A stretch of DNA of 64,000 nucleotides from JABMRW01 sp964396965 (GCA_964396965.1 CAYNGD010000001.1:62001-126000), one strand, 5' to 3'. Shown: positions 46,597 to 55,318, counted from the stretch's first letter. Program-made: numbers and translations. Notes: a model not told the origin generated them from the sequence alone.

Positions 46597-46632
46597 ATGG
46601 GGGAGGGGGAGTTGGGGGTCCCCCTCCCCCAT
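46597..46632. repeat. 14-bp polypurine hairpin
   Basis: ATGGGGGAGGGGGA (46597-46610) and TCCCCCTCCCCCAT (46619-46632) are perfectly complementary around an eight-base loop that is itself G-rich. It lies between the 46673 surface protein gene and the dockerin gene. G runs on one strand also allow a G-quadruplex. No T run follows. Confidence 0.65.
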
Positions 46633-46672
46633 CCTAAGTCAGCCAACCATGTTCACCATCAGTAAGGCTGTT

Positions 46673-49600
46673 CTAGTCAAGGTCGGGCACTATCGGCGTG
46701 ATTTCAAATCCCGCCAGGGTAGCCGCATTCGACATGTAGACCCAGTAGCCAAGACCGGCGTACATGGTGTTAGTACCAGAACCGGTAGTCTCATCGACGG
46801 AGTATGTCCAGCTCGTTCCGGTGTTGCCGTACATATCTGTCTGAGCGGCATTACCCGATGGGCTAACCACCAGGGAGTAACCGGGCAGGTTGTCCGCTGT
46901 CCGGTAAACCGAAGCTACTACCTGCTTGTCATACTTGCCATCGGAGTCAAGGGCAGCCATACTAATCAGGTTCCACCCCGCATTAAGGTCTTTGCTCGGG
47001 GTAGTGAAGGCAGCGGCGTCAAACTTGAGCTGTACGTAGGTGGCCGTGCTCATCTTGACGTAGACGGCATCGCACGGGCTGAGTACGTAGCCGGTGGTTA
47101 TCTGCTGCCAGCCGTTATTGTAGTAGTAGCCGATGGTCATGCCGGAAGGAATCAGCTCATCAATGGCATCGGCGGAGGAGATGAGCTTAACCGGTGTGGA
47201 CAGGGTATTCCAGCCCGCAACCAGGTACATCGTGCTCGTTTGGTAGGAGGCATCGTCAGCTACCACGTCTGCCAGCGGCTTGTGCAGCCACGGGTAGTAG
47301 AAGACCCGGTCGGTGATGGTATCACCGGTGCCGTTGGGGTTGGACTTGGTAACGGTGGCACCAGTCAGAGCGGTGTAGTTGGGACCAGAGGCATCGCCGT
47401 AGTAGTTGTACCAGCAGTTAATCTCGGTAACGGCGATAGTGTCGGTTGAATCTACCTTAATGGCATAACCAGCGTTGTCGTAGATGTCATTGTACTGGAT
47501 ATAGTGGCAGCCGGTATCCGGCTGACGCTCGATGCGAACCGCATAGCTGGTGCTGGTGCCGGCGCACCCGGTGATGGTGTTCTTCTTGATGGTTATCGGG
47601 CCGTCGTGGGCCCCCTCAACCTTTATGGCGTAGCTGTAAGCGCCGGTGATAGTGTTACCGATTATGCTCAGCCCGGTACTGCTTATGTAGTCAGCGATGT
47701 CAATAGCACTGTAGCCATTGGTTATGGTGTTGTTGGTGATTTTACCAGTGGCGTCGTTGGTGCTATTGCCGCCAAAGGTGATACCGTACTGGCCACAGTT
47801 GGTCAGCGTGTTGCCGTCTATGGTCACCCCGCTTATAGCCGAGGTACCACCGAACGCCTGACCGTCAATAATGATGCAGCCAGACTTGGCCCCACTGCCC
47901 ATATCGGGCCAGGTGGTGACACAGCTATTGAAGGTGTTGTTGCTGATGGTGGCCGAGGTTATGGTATCACTGTTGGTGAACCAGACCACACCCTCCTGAG
48001 CTGAACTGTCATCCGGCTCTATGTTATTGAAGACGCAGTTCTGCACGGTGACGTAGTCGTTACCGGCGTTGCGAATAGCCATGTCAATGTCAACCGTTAC
48101 CCTCAGCCGCTGGAAGGTAAGGTTCTCAATGACTATCGGGTTGGCGGCACTGCCGTCGGTGCCCACCTCCAGCGCCTTGTCAATCTCGGCGGTGTTCCTT
48201 ATGGTGGTGGACGAGGCGCCGTTGACCGAGGTCAAGGTTATCTTCTCGTTCACATTGATGTAGCTATCGCTATCCACCTCATAGATGCCATCACCCAGCT
48301 TCACCGTATCGCCAGCTATCGCCGCATCTATGGCGCTGTTGATATAGTCGGCGCCATATTTTTGGGTAGTAATGGTGGTACTACCAGCAACTTCGGCCAC
48401 AGGTGAGGTAGATGTGGCAGCATAGGTATTTACCAGATTACCACTGGCATCATACAGCGAGACCGCCGGGGCCACCGTAATCGTCCAGGTGGCCGAGGTA
48501 TAGCCGGTTGCCGAGAAGGTCAGGGTGTAAGTCCCGGCGGCGGTATCCTTGTAAAACACCTGCTGAGCAGCGGTAGCCGGACTTGCTGTGCTCACGGTGA
48601 TACTGGTTATCGTGGTATAAGCGCCTGAGCCAGGAGTGGCACTGGCATTCTTATAGAACGTACCAGAAGCTGAAGATGAACTTGGGGTCACCGTCACCGA
48701 ACTGGCCGAAGCCTTGGCATTGCCATACTCGTCGCCCAGGGTTATGTAGAGGTAGCTGCTGAGCATGTTAATCATAGTAGCGTCATCGGAATAGTAGGTG
48801 CTCGATAACCCAACCTCACCGTTGCAGACCATCAGCTGGGTAGCCGAGCCCGCCGAGATGGTGTGGGCGGAATCAGCCTTGACCCACTTGCCGTCCTGGC
48901 TGGTGCGCAACATACAGTAGTAGTCATCAGTAGACGCTCTCGTCGGATTGGTGATGCCGGCAGCGGAGAGTACCTTCACGTACAGGGTCTCGCTGGCCGC
49001 AGTGATAGTCTCCGAGGTGGTGGCAGTTATCGTCCTCTTGTCGGTATTAACCACGGGTGCCGAGCTGGAGGCGGTATAGGTGCTGCCATCATCGCTAAAC
49101 TGGACGTTGCTGGCGGATATGGAGCCGGGAAGAGTTGTTCCCACCGGGAACATGATGGTTACCGTGTCCGTATCCGCGGTAAGGTTGGTGGCGCAGGTTG
49201 CACTTAAGCTGTACTGTGCAGCCGCTCCAGCCGTAGCCGGGCTGACAGTGGTGGAAAGTGACGAGCAGGTGCTGTCGCCCAGGGCAAAGGCACTGGACAG
49301 TACCGGGGTGGTATCCTTGGTGGTGGACACAGATACCTTGTAGGTGGAACCCTCGGTGCTGGCTGAGGTAATGTTGGTGGAAGTAATTCTCAGCCAGACA
49401 TCAGTGCCGGCAGCATAGTCAAAGGGCACCAGCACCTTAACCCGGTAGCCACCGACGATGGCATTAGACGTACTTCTATACCAGTTGGCGCTAGTCACCA
49501 GGGAAGTCCCGTAGTCGGTGCTGAACTCAAGGTCAGCCGCCGCTACCGAACTGCCTACGGTAAAGGCATATGCCGAACCAGCACCCCCCATGGCTGCCGT

Positions 49601-49846
49601 ACCATCAGGGAAGGTCACCGTAACGTAGTCCACCCCCCGCTCCAGGGCAGTGGTAGGCGTAAAGTGTATATAGTACTCACCGGCTGTGCTGCTGGTGGCA
49701 TTTTTAGCCGAGGTAAAAGGAAACTCCACCCAGACATTGGTCACCGCGGTGGCGGCCTGGGCTACCGGCGCCAGTACCAGCACTAGGGTAGCTACCAGGA
49801 ACAGGGCCAGCCCGATACGCCCCAAAAGCTTAAACTTTCCTTTCAT
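46673..49846 (-). CDS. large secreted parallel beta-helix surface protein, paralogue 2
   Basis: 1057 residues, start ATG 49846 with GAGGAGGAG upstream, signal peptide at about 10-31. N-terminal beta domains (VTNVWVEFPFTSAKN; DTVTIMFPVGTTLPGSI) are followed by a beta-helix at about 500-830 with NNTFNSC, ITNNTITNG and ISIIGNTITGAYS-type rungs and the family motif NYYGDASGP. Two C-terminal GWN modules end FEITPIVPDLD. It matches the 39102 protein domain by domain, including the termini. With its strong leader and tandem promoters it could be an abundant surface-layer protein. It is the first large gene after the RHH gene. Confidence 0.87.
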   Translation of the reverse strand: MKGKFKLLGRIGLALFLVATLVLVLAPVAQAATAVTNVWVEFPFTSAKNATSSTAGEYYIHFTPTTALERGVDYVTVTFPDGTAAMGGAGSAYAFTVGSSVAAADLEFSTDYGTSLVTSANWYRSTSNAIVGGYRVKVLVPFDYAAGTDVWLRITSTNITSASTEGSTYKVSVSTTKDTTPVLSSAFALGDSTCSSLSTTVSPATAGAAAQYSLSATCATNLTADTDTVTIMFPVGTTLPGSISASNVQFSDDGSTYTASSSAPVVNTDKRTITATTSETITAASETLYVKVLSAAGITNPTRASTDDYYCMLRTSQDGKWVKADSAHTISAGSATQLMVCNGEVGLSSTYYSDDATMINMLSSYLYITLGDEYGNAKASASSVTVTPSSSSASGTFYKNASATPGSGAYTTITSITVSTASPATAAQQVFYKDTAAGTYTLTFSATGYTSATWTITVAPAVSLYDASGNLVNTYAATSTSPVAEVAGSTTITTQKYGADYINSAIDAAIAGDTVKLGDGIYEVDSDSYINVNEKITLTSVNGASSTTIRNTAEIDKALEVGTDGSAANPIVIENLTFQRLRVTVDIDMAIRNAGNDYVTVQNCVFNNIEPDDSSAQEGVVWFTNSDTITSATISNNTFNSCVTTWPDMGSGAKSGCIIIDGQAFGGTSAISGVTIDGNTLTNCGQYGITFGGNSTNDATGKITNNTITNGYSAIDIADYISSTGLSIIGNTITGAYSYAIKVEGAHDGPITIKKNTITGCAGTSTSYAVRIERQPDTGCHYIQYNDIYDNAGYAIKVDSTDTIAVTEINCWYNYYGDASGPNYTALTGATVTKSNPNGTGDTITDRVFYYPWLHKPLADVVADDASYQTSTMYLVAGWNTLSTPVKLISSADAIDELIPSGMTIGYYYNNGWQQITTGYVLSPCDAVYVKMSTATYVQLKFDAAAFTTPSKDLNAGWNLISMAALDSDGKYDKQVVASVYRTADNLPGYSLVVSPSGNAAQTDMYGNTGTSWTYSVDETTGSGTNTMYAGLGYWVYMSNAATLAGFEITPIVPDLD

Positions 49847-49923
49847 GTTTCTATCGATCTCCTCCTCTAAATTGATTTGGTTTCGGTGATTATCATTAGT
49901 TTGGTCAAAACCTTTCCACTAAG

Positions 49924-49988
49924 CATCACCTCCTTCAATCTGGCGTTATTCTCTCCTTCTCCTTTCAATCAATAAACATCACCTCCTT
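49924..49988 (-). promoter_or_regulatory. two perfect anti-SD 12-mers in the mRNA leader
   Basis: On the minus strand AAGGAGGTGATG occurs at 49988-49977 and again at 49935-49924, upstream of the 49846 start. Each is a near-complete complement of the 16S 3' end but is followed only by tiny frames (4 and 19 codons). They could be ribosome standby sites or stabilise the leader. Confidence 0.55.
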
Positions 49989-50005
49989 TAAGTAAAAGCT
50001 GGTAT

Positions 50006-50173
50006 TTATTTCTCCCCCGCCGCTTCTTTTTTCTTCCAGCACATAACCAGGTCCCGGATTAGACCCTCGTAACTCTGTCCGGTATGCTTTATAGAGTCCA
50101 GAAAATCTTTGGTTTCCTTTGAAATACTCACTGTCACCCGCTTTTTGCTTTTAGCTTTCACTTTCACGACCAT
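50006..50173 (-). CDS. ribbon-helix-helix DNA-binding protein (CopG/Arc type)
   Basis: 55 residues from ATG 50173, ending at TAA 50008-50006. The Lys-rich N-terminus is followed by KRVTVSISKETKDFLDSIK and SYEGLIRDLV, the strand-helix-helix pattern of CopG/MetJ/Arc regulators. It is too short for most gene callers. It is the first gene after the tandem minus-strand promoters and precedes the large surface protein gene. RHH proteins often repress their own promoter by binding direct repeats, and two such repeats lie in the -35 regions here. No toxin partner is seen next to it. Confidence 0.75.
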   Translation of the reverse strand: MVVKVKAKSKKRVTVSISKETKDFLDSIKHTGQSYEGLIRDLVMCWKKKEAAGEK

Positions 50174-50286
50174 AACTCCCGAATCAGATTAGCTATTGGC
50201 GACTATCAGCTATATCGTGACCTTTGGGCACTAATTTGCCAGTTAACTAACTCCGAACTGGACTACAAGTCTATTTACCTATGTAG

Positions 50287-50315
50287 AAGTAAGCATTAAA
50301 GAATACTTTTGTCAA
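50287..50315 (-). promoter_or_regulatory. second (weaker) tandem promoter of the surface locus
   Basis: Minus strand TTGACA (50315-50310), a 17-bp spacer and TTACTT (50292-50287). The element AATACTTTTGTCAA on plus (50302-50315) repeats that of the upstream promoter at a 30-bp distance. Confidence 0.5.
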
Positions 50316-50316
50316 C

Positions 50317-50345
50317 ATAGTAGCATAAGAAAATACTCTTGTCAA
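50317..50345 (-). promoter_or_regulatory. strong promoter of the RHH/surface locus
   Basis: Minus strand TTGACA (50345-50340), 17 bp, TACTAT (50322-50317). The -35 region carries AATACTCTTGTCAA (plus 50332-50345), a one-mismatch copy of the element 30 bp downstream. The 50174-50481 gap is otherwise AT-rich and holds no gene. Confidence 0.75.
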
Positions 50346-50481
50346 TACCACCAAAGGGGTAAATTTCCGGCTTTTTTTACAAAAATTAAACGCCAATTCT
50401 ATGGGCAATTAACCCCGCTTTCCTAAACTAAAAATAGAAGCTGGATGCCATTTAAATGGAAAAAAGGATTAAGGGAAGGAA

Positions 50482-51003
50482 ATGAAACGAGATAGTTTTA
50501 CCGCTCTATTGTTCGGGGGACTGGGCATACTGCTGGCGTTGGCCCTGCTATCGGGCTGTACCTCATCGGAGGCCGCACCCGCCCAGCCGGTAGTACCAGA
50601 GCCGCCTGAACTCAGCTACAGCGTTACCGTATCAGCGGTACCGATACAGATAAGCAGCGGCAACCTCCACTGGCAGAGAGAGCTGCCCGATGACAGCTAC
50701 ACCCTGGAGGACGTGACACTGGAAATCAACAATTTTGGCGATTCTGATATCCCGATTGCCCAGCTGGAGATAAGGGTTGACGATGACACCGCCCTGTTCA
50801 ACATTGACCGGGTGGTAGCCGGTGGTGCGAAGGAGAGCCTAGCCCTACAGCCGATGATGGCCGGCTTTGACGGCGGTGTCCACCGTGTTTCCCTGTCCCT
50901 GCTGGACGATAAAGGCGGGATTTTATACCAGACTGAAGGCGAGGACATAGGCCCGCTGGAGCCGATACCGGGGACGGGCAGCTGGCAGTCTGTGCCAGGC
51001 TAA
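50482..51003 (+). CDS. small lipoprotein with a beta-sandwich domain
   Basis: 173 residues from ATG 50482 (AAGGGAAGG upstream). The lipobox is LALLSGC (Cys about 26), followed by a Pro/Glu-rich linker. The rest (about 45-155) is a CARDB-like or FxLD-type beta sandwich (YTLEDVTLEINNFGDSDIPIAQLEIRV read as a landmark in parts: VTLEINNFGDSDIP). No enzyme motif. It is divergent from the surface locus and 377 bp upstream of pstS; a hairpin after its stop argues that it is transcribed separately from pst. Confidence 0.8.
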   Translation: MKRDSFTALLFGGLGILLALALLSGCTSSEAAPAQPVVPEPPELSYSVTVSAVPIQISSGNLHWQRELPDDSYTLEDVTLEINNFGDSDIPIAQLEIRVDDDTALFNIDRVVAGGAKESLALQPMMAGFDGGVHRVSLSLLDDKGGILYQTEGEDIGPLEPIPGTGSWQSVPG

Positions 51004-51038
51004 CCCCAGCATAAAAAACAAAAGCGCCGCATTTATCA

Positions 51039-51073
51039 GTGTCGGCTTCACTACAAAATAGTGAAGCCGACAC
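51039..51073. terminator. 15-bp perfect hairpin, probable bidirectional terminator
   Basis: GTGTCGGCTTCACTA (51039-51053) and TAGTGAAGCCGACAC (51059-51073) form a 15-bp stem with a five-base loop, followed by TTGTTT on plus. It starts 35 bp after the lipoprotein stop. A further 9-bp inverted pair, GCGACAATG and CATTGTCGC, lies downstream. Confidence 0.7.
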
Positions 51074-51195
51074 TTGTTTACGGCGGCGACAATGCATTCT
51101 CTAACTGCCAACACTCAGGTCAACATTGTCGCTAAAAAGCGGCTAACCTGCTTCCCGTTCACCCCGCCGTGCCTCCTGACCAAGGATTCACCGGG

Positions 51196-51246
51196 TTTAA
51201 CCAAAGTTTTACCAGATTTTAACAAATTCAAAACACAGCCTTAAAC
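51196..51246 (+). promoter_or_regulatory. Pho-box-like array upstream of pstS
   Basis: Five 7-bp units at exact 11-bp steps: TTTAACC (51196), TTTTACC (51207), TTTAACA (51218), CAAAACA (51229), CTTAAAC (51240). A likely -10 box AATAAT lies at 51256-51261, nine bases after the last unit. The layout is that of PhoB/PhoP boxes, and the same array recurs at 56026-56087. Confidence 0.75.
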
Positions 51247-51380
51247 TTGACCCTGAATAATAAAAGAGGAATGAAGTGCGAAAATGAAGTCCCACGGGAG
51301 GAGGCCAAGGGTGTAGATGGCAAGAGTGAAGAAACAGAGGATTTGAGAAAGGGAAACAAGGAGGAAGAAATACACTTTTG

Positions 51381-52511
51381 ATGAACAGGATGAAATGGTT
51401 CTCGTTAGCAATAACTCTAGCGCTACTTCTCACCATCGGGTTAGCCGGTTGCACTCAATCTTACGCACCGGTAGCCGGGGCGACGTCTAACCCGGCGACC
51501 AATCCTGCCCCGACATCAACGACAACCCAAGCGATGAGTCTGGACGGCGCAGGCGGCACATTTATCGCACCTTTGGCTACCAAGTGGTTCGACGAGTACT
51601 ACAAACTCACCGGGGTCAAGGTGAACTATAACCCCATCGGCTCCGGGGGCGGCATCAAGGCCATCACCGACGGTACGGTAGACTTCGGCGAAAGTGACGC
51701 TATCCTGACGGACGCGCAGGTCGCCGCAGCCAAAGCCGCCGGCGGTCCCATCCTGCATATCCCGATGACCAGCGGCGCGGTGGCCATCTGCTATAACCTA
51801 CCGGACATCGCCTCGGGGCAGATGAAGCTGACCCCGGATGTCCTGGCAAATATCTACCTTGGTAAGATAACCAAGTGGAACGACCCCGCCATCACCGACA
51901 TCAACCCCGGTCTCAACCTGCCCAACACCGACATCGCCGTGGTGCACCGCTCCGACGGCTCAGGCACCACCTTCATCTTCACCAACTACCTTTCCAAGGT
52001 AAGCGATGAATGGCAGACTGAGGTCGGCAATGCTACGTCGGTGGACTGGCCGGTTGGCATCGGCGGCGAGAAGAATGCTGGTGTGGCCGGGCAGATAAAG
52101 CAGATACCCGGTGCCATCGGCTACATCGAGCTGGCCTACTCCATGCAGAACAACATCCCCTACGTCCTGCTGCAGAACGCCTCCGGCGACTACATCGCCC
52201 CCTCGCTAGAGGCCACCACCAAGGCCGCCGAGGGCGTATCATTACCCGACGACATGAAGGTCATGATTACCAACTCTACCAATCCAGATGCTTATCCGAT
52301 TGCCGGCTTCACCTGGATACTGGCCTTCCAGAACCAGAAAGACCAGGCCAAGGGCCTGGCCCTGGTGAACATGCTCTGGTGGGCGATTCACGATGGTCAG
52401 CAATATGGCAACGCGCTGGACTATGCGCCGCTATCAAGCGATGCCGTCAAGAAAGCAGAGAACGAAATACTCTCCATCAGCTACCAGGGACAACCTCTGC
52501 TCAAACGCTAA
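51381..52511 (+). CDS. pstS: phosphate ABC transporter substrate-binding lipoprotein
   Basis: 376 residues from ATG 51381; GGAGG lies somewhat far upstream. Lipobox LTIGLAGC at about 18-25, then a Thr/Pro linker. The phosphate-binding fold shows GAGGTFIAPLATKWFDEY, NPIGSGGGIKAI, DFGESDAILT, and HRSDGSGTTFIFTNYLS, all PstS signatures. It captures phosphate outside the membrane and passes it to PstCA. It is the first gene of pstSCAB-phoU and is preceded by a Pho-box-like array, so phosphate starvation should induce it. Confidence 0.96.
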   Translation: MNRMKWFSLAITLALLLTIGLAGCTQSYAPVAGATSNPATNPAPTSTTTQAMSLDGAGGTFIAPLATKWFDEYYKLTGVKVNYNPIGSGGGIKAITDGTVDFGESDAILTDAQVAAAKAAGGPILHIPMTSGAVAICYNLPDIASGQMKLTPDVLANIYLGKITKWNDPAITDINPGLNLPNTDIAVVHRSDGSGTTFIFTNYLSKVSDEWQTEVGNATSVDWPVGIGGEKNAGVAGQIKQIPGAIGYIELAYSMQNNIPYVLLQNASGDYIAPSLEATTKAAEGVSLPDDMKVMITNSTNPDAYPIAGFTWILAFQNQKDQAKGLALVNMLWWAIHDGQQYGNALDYAPLSSDAVKKAENEILSISYQGQPLLKR

Positions 52512-52622
52512 CCAGAGCAGTGGTACAGTAGTAAATGCGGGCGGTCAAAAACTTGCCTGCATTTGCTGTTGTCTTCGTGTCGGTGGTCTAAGCAGAAGAA
52601 CGGAGAGGGCGGTACGAAAGCA

Positions 52623-53576
52623 GTGGCAAGACAGATGACGGTCGGGAAAATTTCCCGACACCGGCGTTTTGGCGACAGAATCTTCGCCAACCTCACCCTG
52701 TTCTTTGCCTGCGTTATCGTTGCCATACTGATAGGTATGGTCATCGCCCTTAACATCGACGCCATGCCGGCTCTCCGCAAGTTTGGCATCGACTTTATTG
52801 GGAGCATGTCATGGAACGCCGTCACCGGCGAGTTTGGCGCCCTGCCGGCCATATATGGCACGCTGCTGAGTTCAGCCATCGGCCTTATCATTGCCGTACC
52901 GACAAGTCTGGGGGCGGCCATTTTCCTGGTAGAGCTGGCGCCTGGCTGGATACGCGGGCCCGGCTCCTTCCTTATTGAGATGCTGGCGGCGATACCCAGC
53001 GTCATCATCGGTCTTTGGGGCCTGTTTATCCTGGTACCCTTTGTCCGAGAGCCGATTGAGAAATGGCTGGGGGCAAATCTGGGCTTCATACCCCTTTTCC
53101 AGGGGCCACCATTTGGGCTCGGTTTTCTGGCGGCGGGCATAATTCTGGCCATCATGGTCATACCTATCATAACGGCGATGAGCCGTGATGTCATGCAGGC
53201 GGTCCCCGCTAGCCAGCGTGAGGCCATACTGGCACTGGGAGCCACGCGCTGGGAGATGATTCGGGGGGCAGTGCTCCCCTACTGTCGTTCGGGCCTGGTA
53301 GGAGCGGTAATACTCGGGCTGGGCCGTGCCCTGGGCGAGACAATGGCGGTGACTATGGTCATCGGCAATAAATACGTGGTAACCGCGTCGCTCTTTTCCC
53401 CGGGTACCACCATCGCCAGCAAGATTGCCGGCGAGTTCGGTGAGGCAACCGGCAACCTCTTTATCGGCAGCCTGGTGGAACTGGCGCTGGTGCTGTTTGC
53501 CGTAACGATGCTGGTCAATATTATCGCTCGCTTGATGGTATGGCGCCTGACGGCGGTAAAGGCGGAACAGGAATAG
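52623..53576 (+). CDS. pstC: phosphate ABC transporter permease
   Basis: About 317 residues taking GTG 52623 (GGAGAGGG upstream); ATG 52635 is an alternative, and the longer TTG start at 52563 adds residues unlike the family. Six membrane segments are visible. The BPD inner-membrane motif is in REAILALGATRWEMIRGAVLPYCRSG (EAA loop with the conserved Gly). AIPSVIIGLWGLF is typical of PstC. It forms the channel with PstA and couples to PstB. Confidence 0.94.
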   Translation: MARQMTVGKISRHRRFGDRIFANLTLFFACVIVAILIGMVIALNIDAMPALRKFGIDFIGSMSWNAVTGEFGALPAIYGTLLSSAIGLIIAVPTSLGAAIFLVELAPGWIRGPGSFLIEMLAAIPSVIIGLWGLFILVPFVREPIEKWLGANLGFIPLFQGPPFGLGFLAAGIILAIMVIPIITAMSRDVMQAVPASQREAILALGATRWEMIRGAVLPYCRSGLVGAVILGLGRALGETMAVTMVIGNKYVVTASLFSPGTTIASKIAGEFGEATGNLFIGSLVELALVLFAVTMLVNIIARLMVWRLTAVKAEQE

Positions 53577-53580
53577 TAAG

Positions 53581-54423
53581 ATGCCAGAGAGTAGTTACTT
53601 ACGCCGGAAATGGTTTAGCCGCCTGATGCTGGCCTTGAGCGGAGTCGCCGCCGGTATCAGTATCGCCATGCTGGCCTTAATCCTGGGGTACACCCTGGCC
53701 CACGGCATCGCCTACCTCAACCTGGACCTGCTTACTAATGCGGCCAAGCCAGCCGGAGAAATTGGCGGGGGAATGCGCAATGAAATCATCGGAACCCTTA
53801 TCCTGGTGGCCATGGCTTCGGTACTGGCGCTGCCGGTGGGGCTGATGGCGGGCGTCTTCCTCTCCGATTTTGCCAGCGCCCGGATGGCGTCTGCCGTCCG
53901 GTTTGTCGCCGATATCCTAGCCGGCGTGCCCTCAATAGTCGTCGGTGTCTTCGCTTATGCTATCGTGGTACGCCCGATGCACTCCTACTCGGCGCTGTCG
54001 GGAGGGGTGGCGCTGGCGATCATCATGATACCTATCGTTGCCCGCACTGCCGAAGAGTCCCTGCGGCTGGTGCCGAACTCGATGCGTGAAGCGGCGCTGG
54101 CCCTGGGCATCACCCGCTGGCGGGCGGTGATGGGGGTGGTCGTACCGGGGGCACTGACCGGTATTGTCACCGGAGTCATGCTGGCGGTGGCACGCATCGC
54201 CGGGGAGACAGCCCCGCTATTATTCACCGCGTTCGGCAGCTACTTCGGGTTTGAGAGCCTGAGCAAGCCAATAGGGGCCTTGCCCCTCTCGATATACCGC
54301 TATGCCCTGTCGGCGTACAGTGACCAGAACCAGCTGGCCTGGGCAGGTGCTTTCTTACTGATAATGCTGGTCCTGGGTATAAGTGTCGTAGTGCGCTTGA
54401 TTAGCCGCCGGAGGAGGATATAA
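53581..54423 (+). CDS. pstA: phosphate ABC transporter permease
   Basis: 280 residues, start ATG 53581 four bases after the pstC stop. Six membrane segments. The EAA loop is REAALALGITRWRAVMGVVVPGALTG; DILAGVPSIVVGVFAYAI and GETAPLLFTAFG are characteristic of PstA. It pairs with PstC in the PstSCAB importer. Length is normal. pstB starts about 33 bp after the stop. Confidence 0.95.
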   Translation: MPESSYLRRKWFSRLMLALSGVAAGISIAMLALILGYTLAHGIAYLNLDLLTNAAKPAGEIGGGMRNEIIGTLILVAMASVLALPVGLMAGVFLSDFASARMASAVRFVADILAGVPSIVVGVFAYAIVVRPMHSYSALSGGVALAIIMIPIVARTAEESLRLVPNSMREAALALGITRWRAVMGVVVPGALTGIVTGVMLAVARIAGETAPLLFTAFGSYFGFESLSKPIGALPLSIYRYALSAYSDQNQLAWAGAFLLIMLVLGISVVVRLISRRRRI

Positions 54424-54456
54424 CCCCTCCGGGAGGACTTGAGAAAGGAAAGACAA

Positions 54457-55296
54457 ATGGTTATGCTGAATGGTATGGATAGAACCAAGACAGACCAACT
54501 TCCCCTCCAGCCTGAAGATAAGGCCGGTATCCTGAAGGTGGAGAACCTGAGCGCCTGGTACGGCGATACTCTGGCCATCAAGAACGTCAGCCTGCTTATC
54601 TCGGCACGGGCGATAACGGCCATCATTGGCCCTTCCGGATGCGGCAAGTCAACCTTTATCCGGTGCCTGAACCGTCTGCACGAGGCTTCCAATGGGGGAC
54701 GGATAGCCGGACGTGTTTTACTTAACGGCCAAGATATCTACGACCGTAATGTTGATCCCGTGGTGATACGCCGGCGCATCGGTATGGTCTTCCAGAAACC
54801 AAGCCCTTTCCCCACCATGTCCGTTTTTGACAATGTGGCCGCCGGTCTGCGGCTGACGCGCCTCTGGAGCCGCCACGGAGAGCTGGCGGAGGTGGTGGAA
54901 CGCAGCCTGCGCCATGCCGCTCTGTGGGACGAGGTCAAGGATAAGCTCAACCAGTCGGGGGCTTCCCTTTCCGGCGGGCAGCAGCAGCGGCTCTGCATCG
55001 CCCGGGCGCTGGCCGTGGAGCCGGAGATAATACTCCTTGACGAGCCGTGCAGCGCCCTAGACCCGGTGGCGACACTCAAGATTGAGGACTTAATGAGAAA
55101 CCTAGCCCGGGAATACACCATCGTCATCGTCACCCATAACATGCAGCAGGCGGCGCGCGTGTCGGATATGACCGCTTTCATGCTCATGGACAGCGACCGC
55201 GCCGGCATGCTGATAGAATACGGGGCGACCGCCAATCTCTTCGCCAACCCTAAAGACAAACGCACCGAAGACTATATCACCGGGCGCTTCGGCTAA
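54457..55296 (+). CDS. pstB: phosphate ABC transporter ATP-binding protein
   Basis: 279 residues from ATG 54457 (AAAGGAAAG upstream); TTG 54439 is an alternative. ABC motifs are complete: Walker A GPSGCGKST, Q-loop VFQKPSPFPTMSVFDNV, signature LSGGQQQR, Walker B IILLDEPCSALDP and switch His in VTHNMQQA. FIRCLNRLHE and the C-terminal EDYITGRFG are diagnostic for PstB. phoU follows after 22 bp. Confidence 0.97.
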   Translation: MVMLNGMDRTKTDQLPLQPEDKAGILKVENLSAWYGDTLAIKNVSLLISARAITAIIGPSGCGKSTFIRCLNRLHEASNGGRIAGRVLLNGQDIYDRNVDPVVIRRRIGMVFQKPSPFPTMSVFDNVAAGLRLTRLWSRHGELAEVVERSLRHAALWDEVKDKLNQSGASLSGGQQQRLCIARALAVEPEIILLDEPCSALDPVATLKIEDLMRNLAREYTIVIVTHNMQQAARVSDMTAFMLMDSDRAGMLIEYGATANLFANPKDKRTEDYITGRFG

Positions 55297-55318
55297 CTAG
55301 AAGGAGGTCTTTTTAAAA

